This document shows positions 1-10,690 of a DNA stretch of 64,000 nt, piece after piece. The stretch is taken from NCBI RefSeq assembly GCF_902806685.2, contig NC_048561.1, forward strand, positions 2,356,001 to 2,420,000, read 5' to 3'. The notes beneath the pieces were generated by a model that was given only the letters and a program-made list of their open reading frames with translations, made no database searches and had not been told where the DNA came from. Each line of letters begins with the position of its first letter. Within the stretch, counting starts at the first letter, position 1. Origin of the DNA: Maniola hyperantus (lineage: Eukaryota; Arthropoda; Insecta; Lepidoptera; Nymphalidae). The position numbers and the translations under genes were made by a program.

Positions 1-468
1 CGACTCGCACTTGACTGATTTTATATTACCTTTTGACCTCATTGAAAAATAATCTTTAACAGTTTTGCATTAAACTCGTTTTTACATTGATTCTGATTTA
101 ATTCTTTGGCAATAGCATTTGTTAGAATTTTCTACCTGGTCTCTTTGTTGTGTAATTTTTTCTGGATCATATGATTTTTTTTGTAATTGTTTTGTACTAA
201 TGGATAGCTTACGAAACGTAGATGTTTTTAAAATAATTCGCAGGATAAGTGCCATAGTAATTTTTACAGAAAATTTGCAAGTTATTCAAAGAATTAAATT
301 TAAAAATCGAAAACTTGTACAGTTTTTGGGCTGTAATTTTAAAATGCTTGAAGTATTTGGTCGTTTGATAGCTAATGTCCTGTACTATAACCCCGTAACG
401 GGATCGTGTCCTATTTTCCTGTAACCCTGTATACATAAGTTATTTAATAGCTCTTGGATAATGCTCTA
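1..468 (+). repeat. Foldback repeat unit, copy A
   Basis: AT-rich repeat beginning with CGACTCGCACTTGACTGATT. The same unit recurs inverted at 657-926 and in direct orientation at 1299-1680 plus 1848-1918. Copy A ends with a block that includes 'gtcgtttgatagctaatg' and 'cctgtaaccctgtatac', also found at 1848-1916, but lacks the roughly 170-bp stretch that separates the two blocks in copy C. Short open frames here are unlike any protein I recognise and change between copies, so I call it non-coding. Confidence 0.75.
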
Positions 469-656
469 NNNNNNNNNNNNNNNNNNNNNNNNNNNNNNNN
501 NNNNNNNNNNNNNNNNNNNNNNNNNNNNNNNNNNNNNNNNNNNNNNNNNNNNNNNNNNNNNNNNNNNNNNNNNNNNNNNNNNNNNNNNNNNNNNNNNNNN
601 NNNNNNNNNNNNNNNNNNNNNNNNNNNNNNNNNNNNNNNNNNNNNNNNNNNNNNNN
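469..656. other. Assembly gap (188 Ns)
   Basis: A run of N lies between a forward copy (1-468) and an inverted copy (657-926) of the same repeat. A gap at the centre of an inverted repeat is typical of short-read collapse at a palindrome, so the true length of the missing sequence may differ from 188. Confidence 0.99.
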
Positions 657-1575
657 TTTTCTGTAAAAATTTACTATGGTACTTATCCTGCAGATTATTT
701 TAAAACATCTACGTTTTGTTAGCTATCCATTGGTGACAAAATAATTACAAAAAAAATCATAAAATCAAGAAAAAAGTTACACAACAAAGAGACCAGGTAA
801 AAGTCTAACAAATGCATTGGCCCAAAGAATTAAATCAGAATCAATGTAAAAACGAGTTTAATGCAAAATCGTTACAGATTATTTTTTAATGAGGTCAAAA
901 GGTAATATAAAATCAGTCAAGTGCGAGTTGGGCTCGCACACAAAGGGTTCCGAACCATCGTACAAGAAATAACACTTATAATTTTTTTTAATTTTTGTGG
1001 CGGCCATTTTGTAATTTTTGGTATTTGTTGTTATAGCGGCTATAAAAATACACATTCTGTAAAAATTTCAAGTCTCTACCTATTAGGGTTCATGAGATAC
1101 AGTCCACTGACAGACAAACGGACGGCCGGACAGACGGGCGGACGGACGAACGAACATGAAATTTTCACAAAATGTGTATTTTTATGGCTGCTATAACAAC
1201 AAATACTAAAAATATCACTTTTTAATTTTTTTTTAATTTTTATGGCGGCCATTTTGTAATTTCTTGTATGATGGTACGGAACCCTTCGTGTGCGAGCCCG
1301 ACTCGCACTTGACTGATTTTATATTACCTTTTGACCTCATTGAAAAATAATCTTCAGCGATTTTGCATTAAACTCATTTTTGCATTCATTTTTATTTAAT
1401 TCTTTGGCAATAGCATTTGCTAGAATTTTCTACCTGGTCTCTTTGTTGTGTAATTTTTTCTTGATTTTATGTTTTTTTTTTTGTAATTATTGTGTACCAA
1501 TAGATAGCTAACGAAACGTAGATGTTTTTAAAATAACCCGCAGGATAAGTGCCATAGTAATTTTTACAGAAAATT
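657..1575. repeat. Large palindrome, arms about 420 bp
   Basis: The left arm (about 657-1070) is the reverse complement of the right arm (about 1153-1575) with scattered mismatches. Examples are 'gtcaagtgcgagttgggctc' on the left against 'gagcccgactcgcacttgac' on the right, and the mirrored 'ggcggccattttgtaatttt' blocks. The unpaired centre (about 1071-1152) holds a short 'gacaaacggacggccggacag' series of the kind common in lepidopteran dispersed repeats. This looks like a foldback element or head-to-head insertion and shows no coding content. Confidence 0.75.
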
Positions 1576-1918
1576 TGCAAGTTATTCAAAGAATTAAATT
1601 TAAAAATCGAAAAAATGCTCAGTTTTTGGGCTGTAATTTTAAAATCCTTGAAGATTTTTCTTGTTTTATAACTGTTTGTTATTAACAAGGATATGTACTA
1701 GAAAGAAATAAAAAAAAATCTGATGAAATACATAGTTCCTTTTTTTTTATTAATTTTCAAAGTGACAAACACCCCTTTATCAAGAAAAAAATAAAAAAAT
1801 GAACAACTCGAAAACGATACACTTTCGCATAAGCACTTTAGGGGTCGTTTGATAGCTAATGTCCTGTACTATAACCCCCTAACGGGATCGTGTCCTGTTT
1901 TCCTGTAACCCTGTATAT
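1299..1918 (+). repeat. Foldback repeat unit, copy C
   Basis: Direct repeat of 1-436. It overlaps the right arm of the palindrome and continues past it to 'cctgtaaccctgtatata'. Between 1680 and 1848 it holds an extra AT-rich stretch missing from copy A, so either copy A has a deletion or copy C an insertion. Confidence 0.7.
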
Positions 1919-4318
1919 ATCACTTCCCGCCTCTTCTTAGGTTATTAACGAATTTATCATCAATAATTTATACTCTGTTGACAATGAGTTACTAGGTTTT
2001 TAAAGGATAGTAGAAAACGTAACGAAATGAAAAGAGGGAAGAACTTGAATGTTGAATCAGGAATGCCTATTTCAAAATCAGACCTCGTCACAAGAGAAGT
2101 AACTGGAAACCAGGCCAAGAACAGGGGAATAAAACCCGGAACTAAGAAAATGAAAATTAAACAAACAGATAAGCTTATCACTAAGGGATTTCAAAGAAGC
2201 ATCTACAAAATAAAGGTGAACGACTTTTTTAATAGTTATTAGCTAAAAACACATTTTCCCATAGCTAAGGTGCATGAAAGTTGTCACACGGAAGAATTAT
2301 TGCACTATATGTATGCGAACGAGATGAACTATGCATACACTTCATTTTTGTATCCACTATTAATTGAAATAAACAAGTCCATAAAATGTTTGAATCAAAC
2401 GATGCAGACTAATTAATTAACCTTATAGATATGCTTGTCGGCAAATTTACTTTACGTACAGCTAAGGTTAATATTGTTCACGCAAAATATACGTGATTTC
2501 TTGGATCAAAAGTGTTATCTGGGATTCCGATTTGAAAATCAATTACTTGAAATGAGAGAAAAAGAATCACCACGGGAAGACGAAGAAGTGATGCGAAATC
2601 GGTGCATAATGTAGTGTCTGATTATAGAAATAAAAACAAATTAGCGAAAACTTGACATTGATGAAAAATCCCGCATAAGTGTTGAACAAGGACTTAGCTA
2701 CAACTCAGAATAAATACCTGTAGAAGTAGCCCTATTGTGACTCTAACTTAATGGCGGAGAATTTTAAAGACTCCGGTTTAGATATTATATCTGAAAATCC
2801 AAAGTTTTCAAATATCAAAAGCACATTATACAGAAAACGAACTCGCCGTTACGGACTTCCTACAGCACGACGTCAAGTTTGAGTGACACGTGCATGGCAT
2901 CAGAAAGTATACCACCATAGTATACCACAGTATAACCACAGTAGTCTATAGTAAAAATTCCATGGCACATACACGACATCAGAATATAAGAAGACAGTCT
3001 AGCAGTAATGTCAAACAAAATTAATAGAACTACCCAAAGGAAAATTATTAATATAAATTATTAATCAAGAACCTTCAACTACATTCAATGGAAAATAAAC
3101 TCCAGTTTTATGAGAGGCAAATGAAGTCTACACTAAACGATTTCGGAAATCAAAGAAAGTTTAAGAAACTAAAAAATTCCTTCCATTCACCCTGGAGGCA
3201 GTCGGTTACTATTCATCTCAGTCTTGTTGCAGGATTCTTGATGAAACATGCATTCAATTAAATTTGAAGTTTCAGACTCTGTTGTTTATTCTTTGCATCG
3301 TCGTTCATTGAGCGAGAGTGGAAGCGAAACCAACACCAGCTGAATATAATATACTTTACTCATGGAAAAACCTTTGGGTCGTGAATTAGCACCTGCAAAA
3401 AAGATTGATGTCCAAAAGGAGACTGCCCACCACTGGTATCGCTATAGATATAGCTGTACACCGAAATGGTGAAATTAGTAATTCCTGTTTTTAATTTTAA
3501 AAAACATTTAAAATGTTACGAAATAAAAAAACAGCCGTATAATTAGAAACTGACCGAAATAAAAGTAGTTGTTTTGTTCATTTTCCTGACATTAGCAAAA
3601 CATGTAGTGACGCGAATCAAGGAATCGATAAGCTTAGGTCGATTATGATGACGTCTTGCTTCGACTTCCGATTATTACTTTCATGCATCAATCCTTATTA
3701 CAATCGCAATAATTGTTGTGATTGGCTGAATTTTTGGTATTCTTGTTGCAACAATGCAAATGCATTATAGGCAACAGTAAGCACGCCTCAACCAATCAGA
3801 AGTGATTGAGATCGTAACATTGTAGCGGACATTAATTAACAAAATCGAGCCCCTGTCGTTATTACAATAGCAATAGAATTATTACAATAGTTCTGATTGG
3901 TTGAATTTATGGTATAGTCCGCGTTAAATTAATTAAGTATCAGATTATAGCTTAGCTAATTATTATTATTTGAGATAGGTAGGTAGTTTCTTAATCGTGA
4001 TATTTAATTCGGTGATTGTGATATAGTTAGAACAGTAATTATTCGATGCTAATGTACATTGTGTTAAATCTTAACATCTAGTGCCATCCGGTGACTTTGT
4101 CTGCAAAGCACTATTAATAATATTCTCGTGATAAGTGTTTAACGAATATGGAGTATCGATTACTGTTTAATAATAGAGTAATTCGTGAGTTAAAATGATG
4201 ACTGAGTTATCAGATTGTGTTTAGTGACTGACCTTGGCTAATAATACGAACAGATTTAGATCAAGAGTGATGATTCTTTAAAGAGTGTTCATTATGTTGT
4301 GATTAGTGATTGAGTTAG
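1919..4318. other. Non-coding stretch, no gene seen
   Basis: I found no frame with recognisable protein similarity. At about 3689-3912 the motif 'attacaat(c/a)gcaat' followed by a 'tgattgg(c/t)tgaattt..ggtat' block occurs twice, which suggests an old degenerate repeat. Nothing else stands out. Confidence 0.6.
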
Positions 4319-4400
4319 TCGTCACGCGAGTTTCTTGCTGGCTCTTCTCGCAGTAGTAGGCTGTGGCATTCCGAACCAGTGGTAGATTGTCTTTAGATTT
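4319..4400 (+). repeat. LINE 3' tail relic
   Basis: Contains 'gagtttcttgctggctcttctcg' and 'gcattccgaaccagtggtag', matching the 3' untranslated end of the LINE at 54970-55030. Only the tail remains, with no coding part. It is diverged from the 55-kb copy. Confidence 0.7.
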
Positions 4401-4466
4401 CAGATAAAGAAATGGCTAGTGATTTGATTGAGAGGTTGCAATAGCAATTGTGCCCTAATCACATGA

Positions 4467-4510
4467 TGCGATGATGATGATGATGATGCGATGATGATGA
4501 TAATGATATT
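4467..4510. repeat. GATGAT microsatellite
   Basis: Imperfect run of ATG/GAT trinucleotides. It is followed by a G-rich stretch with two or three TTAGG-like units at about 4568-4590. Confidence 0.85.
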
Positions 4511-6418
4511 GAGATTAGGTTAGAGTGAGGTGAGGGGTCGCTGAGAGGGGTGATGGGAGGCGACCTAGGTAGGGTTAGGTTAGGTTTACCTAAGTTACGT
4601 TACGCTAGTGGTTTTCACGTGTGATAGGTGAGTATTATAGTGATTGTAATTGAAGGTAGCTCATGTCATTTGATAACAAAAGAATATATAGTTCAGATAC
4701 AAGTGGCCTAATTAATTTAGGGAAAGTATCCTGACTGATCCGATAAGTTGTTTGAAGTACTGAGAACTATTTGTAAAGAACATGGATTAAAGTACCTACT
4801 TATTAATTACTACATTCTGATGTCGGCTACAGATCAATAATAATTATCGGCCATCCTCTTAAGACTTCTCCGACATATATAATATTGGTTTAATAGGGAA
4901 ATATCCAATTTATCGTTAATTCGTTTCGGTTCATTTAATAATAAACATTTTTTCCTTTTTCCCGTGAAGCCTAGTAAAAAAAAACAATTTATAGTCTCTG
5001 GGGAATTAAGGCGTTTTTTTTAATGATTGGCAACTCGTGAATGACTGTCAGAGAAAAAACTGGCTTTTGCTTCCTAAAAGGTCATGGTGGAGTGATGGTT
5101 TGGTTTTGCATTTGGCAAATTTTCCAAAAAGTTATGTTTCGCTAAATTAATGCAAAAATAGGAGCCTCATAAGGTTGTCCAATGTCATTGTCACCCCAAC
5201 GAGGAATATGTAGTGATTCGTAAATCTAATCACTAAATTAGAATTATAAAAATATAGCTTCATAATTTTTTCTTAAAAACGTCCTTATGAACGGAACGAC
5301 ATCTAGCTACCGCGTAAGACACTACTAGGTCAAAACGCAGCACCACCTAGCATCCGATAGCGAAAATCTAGAACTTCGGCGACATCTATAGTCGAATGGC
5401 CTAATTAGCTAGTAACTAACGTAAAATGATCACTCACGCATAGATACTAGCGACACCCAACGAAGAATAGTTTCCTATTCTAGAAAATTCCTTGAAAAAC
5501 ATAAAACAGATCCGGCTTCGAGTCAAATCTCGAAGGTTCAAGACTTCCGGCCGATTTCAAATAAATAGGCGATTTCTTCCATCCTTGACACATTATCAGC
5601 TCACAACCCTAGCAGTCACTATGCGAGTGTGCTTCGTGTATAGTTTAATTACTATTTTATAAAAAGTGTCAAATTGTGAGTGTTTGCCGCCCTCTAAAGG
5701 TTGGTAACTGTGAAGTTAATTTTACTTTAGGCTATTTATTTTGGTTCCTGTGATTAATTCTAATTTAGGTTAATTGTTAGTTCGTGTAATTAATTTTGAT
5801 CTAACCCTAGCAGCTAGAAATAATTACTAACATAAACTGTAAACCCGGATCCACAACACTTCACTCGACGCGGCCTGATAGCCAAGGTGTGGCTGGCGTC
5901 AGTGAAGGGTTCTGGAAGCGGGAAAAGTGGGCATATCCTCAGCTTTACTTGTCTCGATTCCAGGGTTCTAGTTCCTGTTTGAATTCTACCCCTACATCGG
6001 CGGTGTACCTACATACTTCGTGCTGATCTACCCAAGTACTACCACAGGCTATCTCCGGAAGCCGTCCTATCCTGCACGCCGAGCACCTTACGTGTCGTCG
6101 TGAAGAGGCCGCGCTGAGTGACGCGCCGCCCGTGCACCACATAGCTTCCCCCGTGCCTTCGGCCAGCCACCAGGCGATCATCGAAACAGGCCAGTGTCCT
6201 CCGTACGGACGGTTGCGTATTGTATTGCGTGTGCGATTCTCATTTAGCGTTTTCATTAGTAATCTAGAACCTGTGAATTGTAGCGCGTACCTACGACCGC
6301 TCCCGGCTGAGCAAATTATTATTTTTACATTCCACAATAAGTCACAATCCTAATTGTATTATAAATTAATTATTAACTTAAATATATGTATTAAACCATA
6401 TCTATCTTTGATTTCTAT
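4511..6418. other. Non-coding stretch, no gene recognised
   Basis: At 5078-5117 a short stretch reads like the 'HGG..VMVW' core of Tc1-type transposases (reading KGHGGVMVWFCIW), but nothing coding flanks it. The part from about 5850 is richer in GC. A 130-codon minus frame at 5945-6337 has no motif I know and is arginine- and cysteine-rich as expected of chance frames in GC-rich DNA. No promoter or RNA gene was seen. Confidence 0.5.
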
Positions 6419-7879
6419 CTACCTGTCACCTATAAACGTGACAGTTTTTTTTATATATATGACGCGCGCCATATTGTCAAGGTCCATCTTATTATTTCTG
6501 AGATGTTGAGTTATGGAAATGCAATAAATGAAAATTGAAATTGAAATTGAATATTCACCTGCATACTCCGTAAGCGTGTTTCGTTCATTTTGCCGTGCTC
6601 CCTTCTTGTATATAACTAAAGCTAAGTGAGCCAGATCCGCGTACTCTTTCACCGGGACTGGTGGCCCTGCTAAACTCCCGAACCGATTCACCATTATATG
6701 CATTGCTAACAGGACCAGAGAGGCAAATTGAGGTTTGGGTACTGTGGACCTCGTTATATTGTCAAGGGGGAAATATAGCATCTTAGATACAATGTCAGCT
6801 ACTGTGTGGGCCCCTGTGATATTAGAAGCTGCCGCTTGTTCAATTATCCAGCATAATGAAGCAGCTGGGGTGTCTTCGAGACATTTAAAAGAAGCTGCTA
6901 GCGCCGCAAAAATGGCTTCATTTGTCAATTTCGACCCAGCGTGCATCTTGCTGAACTCCACGACCACAGCGTATTCCAAGTCTGGTAACCCCACCATGTT
7001 CTCTTGAACCCGCTTGAATAGATTCTCTACCCAAGAGGAGGTCTTATTTTGGCCTTTAGACAAGTGGGCGAGGCATGTGAAGAGTGCATGGATCAAATGC
7101 CTCTCCATCTGGGTACGGTGTGCGGAAGCAAAAGCTTCATGGTAAGCACACAACTCCGGTAATGAGGCCTGTTTCCAATTCGTCACGAATGAGTCATAAT
7201 CAATATTCATTGCAGCTCGGTTCTCCTCCGTTATCTCCATGTTGACGGGACTTCCTGCGGCCTCTTGCAGCTCAGCCCAAACCAGTCGCAAACTTTCCGG
7301 CTGAATACAGTTGGGATCGAATGCATGCGCACCAGAAGCTAAAGCAAAATATTTACGCTGGTTAATGAACCGCCCTGTAATTTGCGGGAATCTATCAGTC
7401 AACCCATCAATACTTTCGACTTCGAAGTTCAATTCTGAATCATACTGTTCTATCTTTTCCCATAGTTTTGTAAATGTTGTCTTCACATCGGCTTGAGTTG
7501 GAGGTGTTGCTCGAAGCATGGCTTTGATAATGTTTTGAGCCTGAGTTAATTCAGTCTCTGGACTGCCGACCTCTCCAACACAACTCATTGTCATCTCACA
7601 ATACATAAGAGCAGTTACTTGTGGTGCTGTCAGGTTAGCCCGTTGCTGCTTCATGCGTTGGGCTAGTCCCATCCCCAATGCTGCTCGGAGGTACGGTGAT
7701 CCCAATGGAACCACAGCCCTGTTTGTTATATGATCTCCCAATGCATGAGTCAATTTGGGAGTGTCATGTGTTGATACCCCGATTGAGAGGGCCCCTATCA
7801 CTGCTGCTATTACAGGCGCTCTGTTGAGGCGGCACAATTGTTTATTCCTCTTATGGACAGCAACGAGACGATGAGCCAT
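6419..7879 (-). CDS. Endogenous viral element, nucleoprotein-like
   Basis: Uninterrupted frame of 486 codons starting at the ATG at 7877-7879. The first ~441 residues form one compact, largely helical, alanine-rich protein with no signal peptide and no transmembrane run. Its size and texture fit the nucleoprotein of a non-segmented negative-strand RNA virus (chuvirus or mononegavirus type), a class often integrated in insect genomes. I do not recognise a diagnostic catalytic motif, so this is a judgement on overall character. The tail after 'TLTEYAG' is not viral: it is translated from a LINE 3' tail inserted in the opposite orientation (6508-6555) and sequence beyond it. A possible splice donor, CAG|GTGAAT (G at 6559), sits exactly at that junction. 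No reverse transcriptase or protease lies nearby. Alternatives are an uncharacterised host gene or a transposon capsid protein. Confidence 0.45.
   Translation of the reverse strand: MAHRLVAVHKRNKQLCRLNRAPVIAAVIGALSIGVSTHDTPKLTHALGDHITNRAVVPLGSPYLRAALGMGLAQRMKQQRANLTAPQVTALMYCEMTMSCVGEVGSPETELTQAQNIIKAMLRATPPTQADVKTTFTKLWEKIEQYDSELNFEVESIDGLTDRFPQITGRFINQRKYFALASGAHAFDPNCIQPESLRLVWAELQEAAGSPVNMEITEENRAAMNIDYDSFVTNWKQASLPELCAYHEAFASAHRTQMERHLIHALFTCLAHLSKGQNKTSSWVENLFKRVQENMVGLPDLEYAVVVEFSKMHAGSKLTNEAIFAALAASFKCLEDTPAASLCWIIEQAAASNITGAHTVADIVSKMLYFPLDNITRSTVPKPQFASLVLLAMHIMVNRFGSLAGPPVPVKEYADLAHLALVIYKKGARQNERNTLTEYAGEYSISISIFIYCISITQHLRNNKMDLDNMARVIYIKKTVTFIGDR
6508..6555 (+). repeat. LINE 3' tail inside the viral-like frame
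   Basis: 'atggaaatgcaataaatg' followed by (AAATTG)n. The same tail occurs at 45827-45862. It marks a retrotransposon 3' end inserted across the end of the nucleoprotein-like frame on the opposite strand. Confidence 0.7.
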
Positions 7880-9312
7880 GTTCGTTGATTAGTAATCTAC
7901 GAGATTTGAGAAAGATTTGGGGACTAAAGAATTGAGCAATCACACAGAAGGCTAAATAATTGTCATCAACAATAGTAATGTATTACTCAACAACCCTTTA
8001 TCACAATCGTATAAGAAACGATTGGAAAATTATTTTTTTCCAATCCCCAACGTCATCCCTATCACTACAAAGTGTTTAATGATTCGTAAAGAAAGTTGTC
8101 TAGGCGTCGTGCCAATAATGTAGTCACGTGGATTAAATTTCATGTTTGTTTCAGCTTCCCTAATTAACATTTATTAGAAAGGAAGTAAAAAGAAAATTCC
8201 AAATTCGGGAAGAGGCGGGAGGAATACAGTAGTACTGTTTTCCTAACTTTGGTAAGTTGGCCTAGGAAGAAAATGATTGAATAGCGTTCACGAGAGACGC
8301 CATTTTGATATCAAATTTTCGTTTGTTACAGGGTTAAATATTTATATTTTTATATTCGTTTTTATATTGTCTTTTTTTATTTGGTCTTAGTTAGTTTTTT
8401 TGATTTAATTGAGTTGAACTTAAATTTAAATTTCGATTTTTGTTTTCATTCTTAACTTGTAGTTTCAAATTTTTCAATGGCAACTACAAGTCCTAACTCT
8501 TTTATCGTGTTAATATATCAACGTTCGTCGGGAAACCACCCGAGAGCTGCCACGGGTTCGAACGACACGTGCAGCAGGCTTCGTTCCGGAACACATGCCA
8601 TCAACAGGAAACCAACTTGGAAAGTAATGTACACAGGTGGGATGACCTGAAGAGTCGACATTTATACCCCCCCTGTAGACGACTGGTAGGGACTTCTGTT
8701 CAGGTCAGTCCAACGTTATCTAGTTTCCTGGTTAAATACCCATTTGCACAAGGAACCTGGTGGTATACCCGGCTGCGTGAACCCCCTAGCTTGCTGGCTG
8801 AGCAATCTTTATTAATTAAATTTTATGTAACAGTATTAGGATGGGGTCCTACATGTTCCTAGCTCTAGTTAGCTCTTAAGGTGTAATGTTTTCTGGCTAG
8901 GGAATAAAGGTATGATATGAACAGCTGGAGTTTCTCTTATAGCTCAAGAAACGCAGACCCTATTCCCTAGGAGCAGAGGTCACTTTTGTACTGTAGATTC
9001 CCCGCACCTATACAGATTTGATTTATATTACTTTGACACACGTTTATTTACCTTGTTTTCACTTTAACTTTGGCAGCCGGCATACGGGCACTGATCGGCC
9101 GGGTCTGATTCTGGTGGAACACCATATGCCAGCGGACACATTCCAACTATTATGATCATCAAACTAGCATTAGAAGAATGTTCAATTAGAGGGGACACAT
9201 AGGGACAAGGGGACAACCAAGTGATTCATATCAAGTTGAACATTCCTTATATTAGGCTAACGCATTACACACTACAACATAAAATTAATTATCTGACTGA
9301 GAATGCTATATG
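7880..9312. other. Non-coding stretch, unassigned
   Basis: AT-rich up to about 8500, then a mixed-composition block (8515-9130) with short frames and no recognisable domain. The latter contains AATAAA at 8902 and could be part of a retroelement untranslated region. No terminal repeats were found. Nothing upstream of 7879 identifies a promoter for the nucleoprotein-like frame. Confidence 0.5.
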
Positions 9313-9313
9313 G

Positions 9314-9411
9314 AACAGTGGTAAATTAAAACTACCTGACTATTCATAAACACTTGTAAAAAGTTTACATGAATAAAAAATTTATTATTTATTATTTATT
9401 TAACACCCAAA
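9314..9411 (+). repeat. LINE 3' tail, solo
   Basis: Near-identical to 55021-55090 ('ggtaaattaaaactacctga' through 'gtttacatgaataaaaaa') and followed by a (TTATTTA)n run. It is a very short 5'-truncated insertion of the same LINE family. Confidence 0.85.
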
Positions 9412-9828
9412 CACATCATAAAGCATACTATGGAGTTCATATGCAAAGCTTCTATAGTTGAAAGACTTATTAGAACTTTAAAAAATAAACTTTATAACTA
9501 CCCACTACACTACCTGCGTGTCTGGTGAACTTTGACCACACATACTACCTAAATTTCTACCATGCACAGCATTTAGATATTGTCAGTCTATTGGTATACT
9601 TGAGACTGCTTATATGTATAACAGGCGGACAATACCTAAAACTATGTATGGGCCTTTCTCTACTAACAGGAAAATCATTGTCCTAGCATTTTTTTTACTT
9701 TGGCTATATTAATGCATAGTTTTATTTATTAAAACACACAATATATAACCTGTTATTTAAGGAGCCAAGCTTAATCAATATTTAGAATCATTATCATTTA
9801 ATAAATTCGGTCTAAAAGCCATTAAAAA

Positions 9829-10438
9829 CAGTCCTCTGTTATGTCCTAATTCCAGATCGAGTATGGTTCGGTTCGGTTTTTATTAGTTGTGTTTAAAAAT
9901 GTAAAATCTTATAACTCTATAAACATAAAGAATATTGAATGCATGTGAACAAAAAACAATTATAATTTTAGATAATTTTTTAGTACTAAAAACTAGTGTT
10001 CGAATTTTGTCCATACATTTTTGAACAGTCCTCTGAACAATTTGAATATATCGCGCCACAAAAATATTAAACACTATTGTGGTTACATTTCCCTTGAAAC
10101 CGAACGTTAACAGTGTGAAGTTTGCTCGGTCGCCATGCTAAACAAGTCGCCGCCATTTTGCGCAGTGACAACTCCGCGTCTGTGTGGGGGCCACGTTTCT
10201 GTAGTGTCGAGTGAACATTCCTCTGGTAAGTCTATTTTACGGTGTTTTATGTGTTGTAATTATATTTATTTAACAAAATAATTGCTCAGTGTGATAATTT
10301 ATAGCTGTTTCTGTGTTATGAAGTAATATTTAAACTGATACGTGGTATGACATTTTTTACGTAAAAATAACAGTCCTCTGTGCAACAGTCTTCTGGAAAT
10401 TTATAACACAGAGGACTGTTCAATGTGACAGAGGACTG
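9829..10438. promoter_or_regulatory. Left array of CAGTCCTCTG sites
   Basis: The 10-mer CAGTCCTCTG occurs at 9829, 10026 and 10371, a one-base variant at 10386, and the reverse complement at 10409 and 10429. Repeated subterminal decamers in both orientations are typical of transposase binding sites. Two identical copies lie at the right end of the same element. Confidence 0.6.
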
Positions 10439-10680
10439 TTTTATTTGACGTCCGTGTTTATTATTAATATTCTTTATAGTCTGCGCTAACCTACTGCTTG
10501 TCGATAGCCTCTTTCTTTCTTACCAATATTGTCACGCTAATTCAGGTCTTTTGTTTTCTATTATTATGGATTTTGGAATATAAAATAATAGTAATTAGTA
10601 ACGTAAAGTTAACGTAACATACGTGTTTTTAAACCTGTACGTTTTTTTTTAAATATTGAAAGTATGTTTTATTGTTTTAG
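10226..10680 (+). other. 5'-UTR intron of the 874-aa transposase
   Basis: A donor CTCTG|GTAAGT at 10226 and an acceptor TTGTTTTAG ending at 10680 frame an AT-rich intron. The acceptor lies 10 bases before the ATG at 10691, so the upstream in-frame ATG at 10664 is intronic. Inferred from consensus sites only. Confidence 0.6.
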
Positions 10681-10690
10681 TATTGCCGCA

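Noticed and set aside
4566..4592. Possible insect telomeric TTAGG repeats
   Set aside because: Only two or three units in a G-rich stretch; too few for a telomeric array.
5078..5117. Short 'HGGVMVW' Tc1-like peptide
   Set aside because: About 13 codons with no flanking support or terminal repeats; noted only as a possible trace.
5945..6337. 130-codon minus frame downstream of the nucleoprotein-like element
   Set aside because: No motif, arginine/cysteine-rich chance composition; considered as a second viral protein but unsupported.
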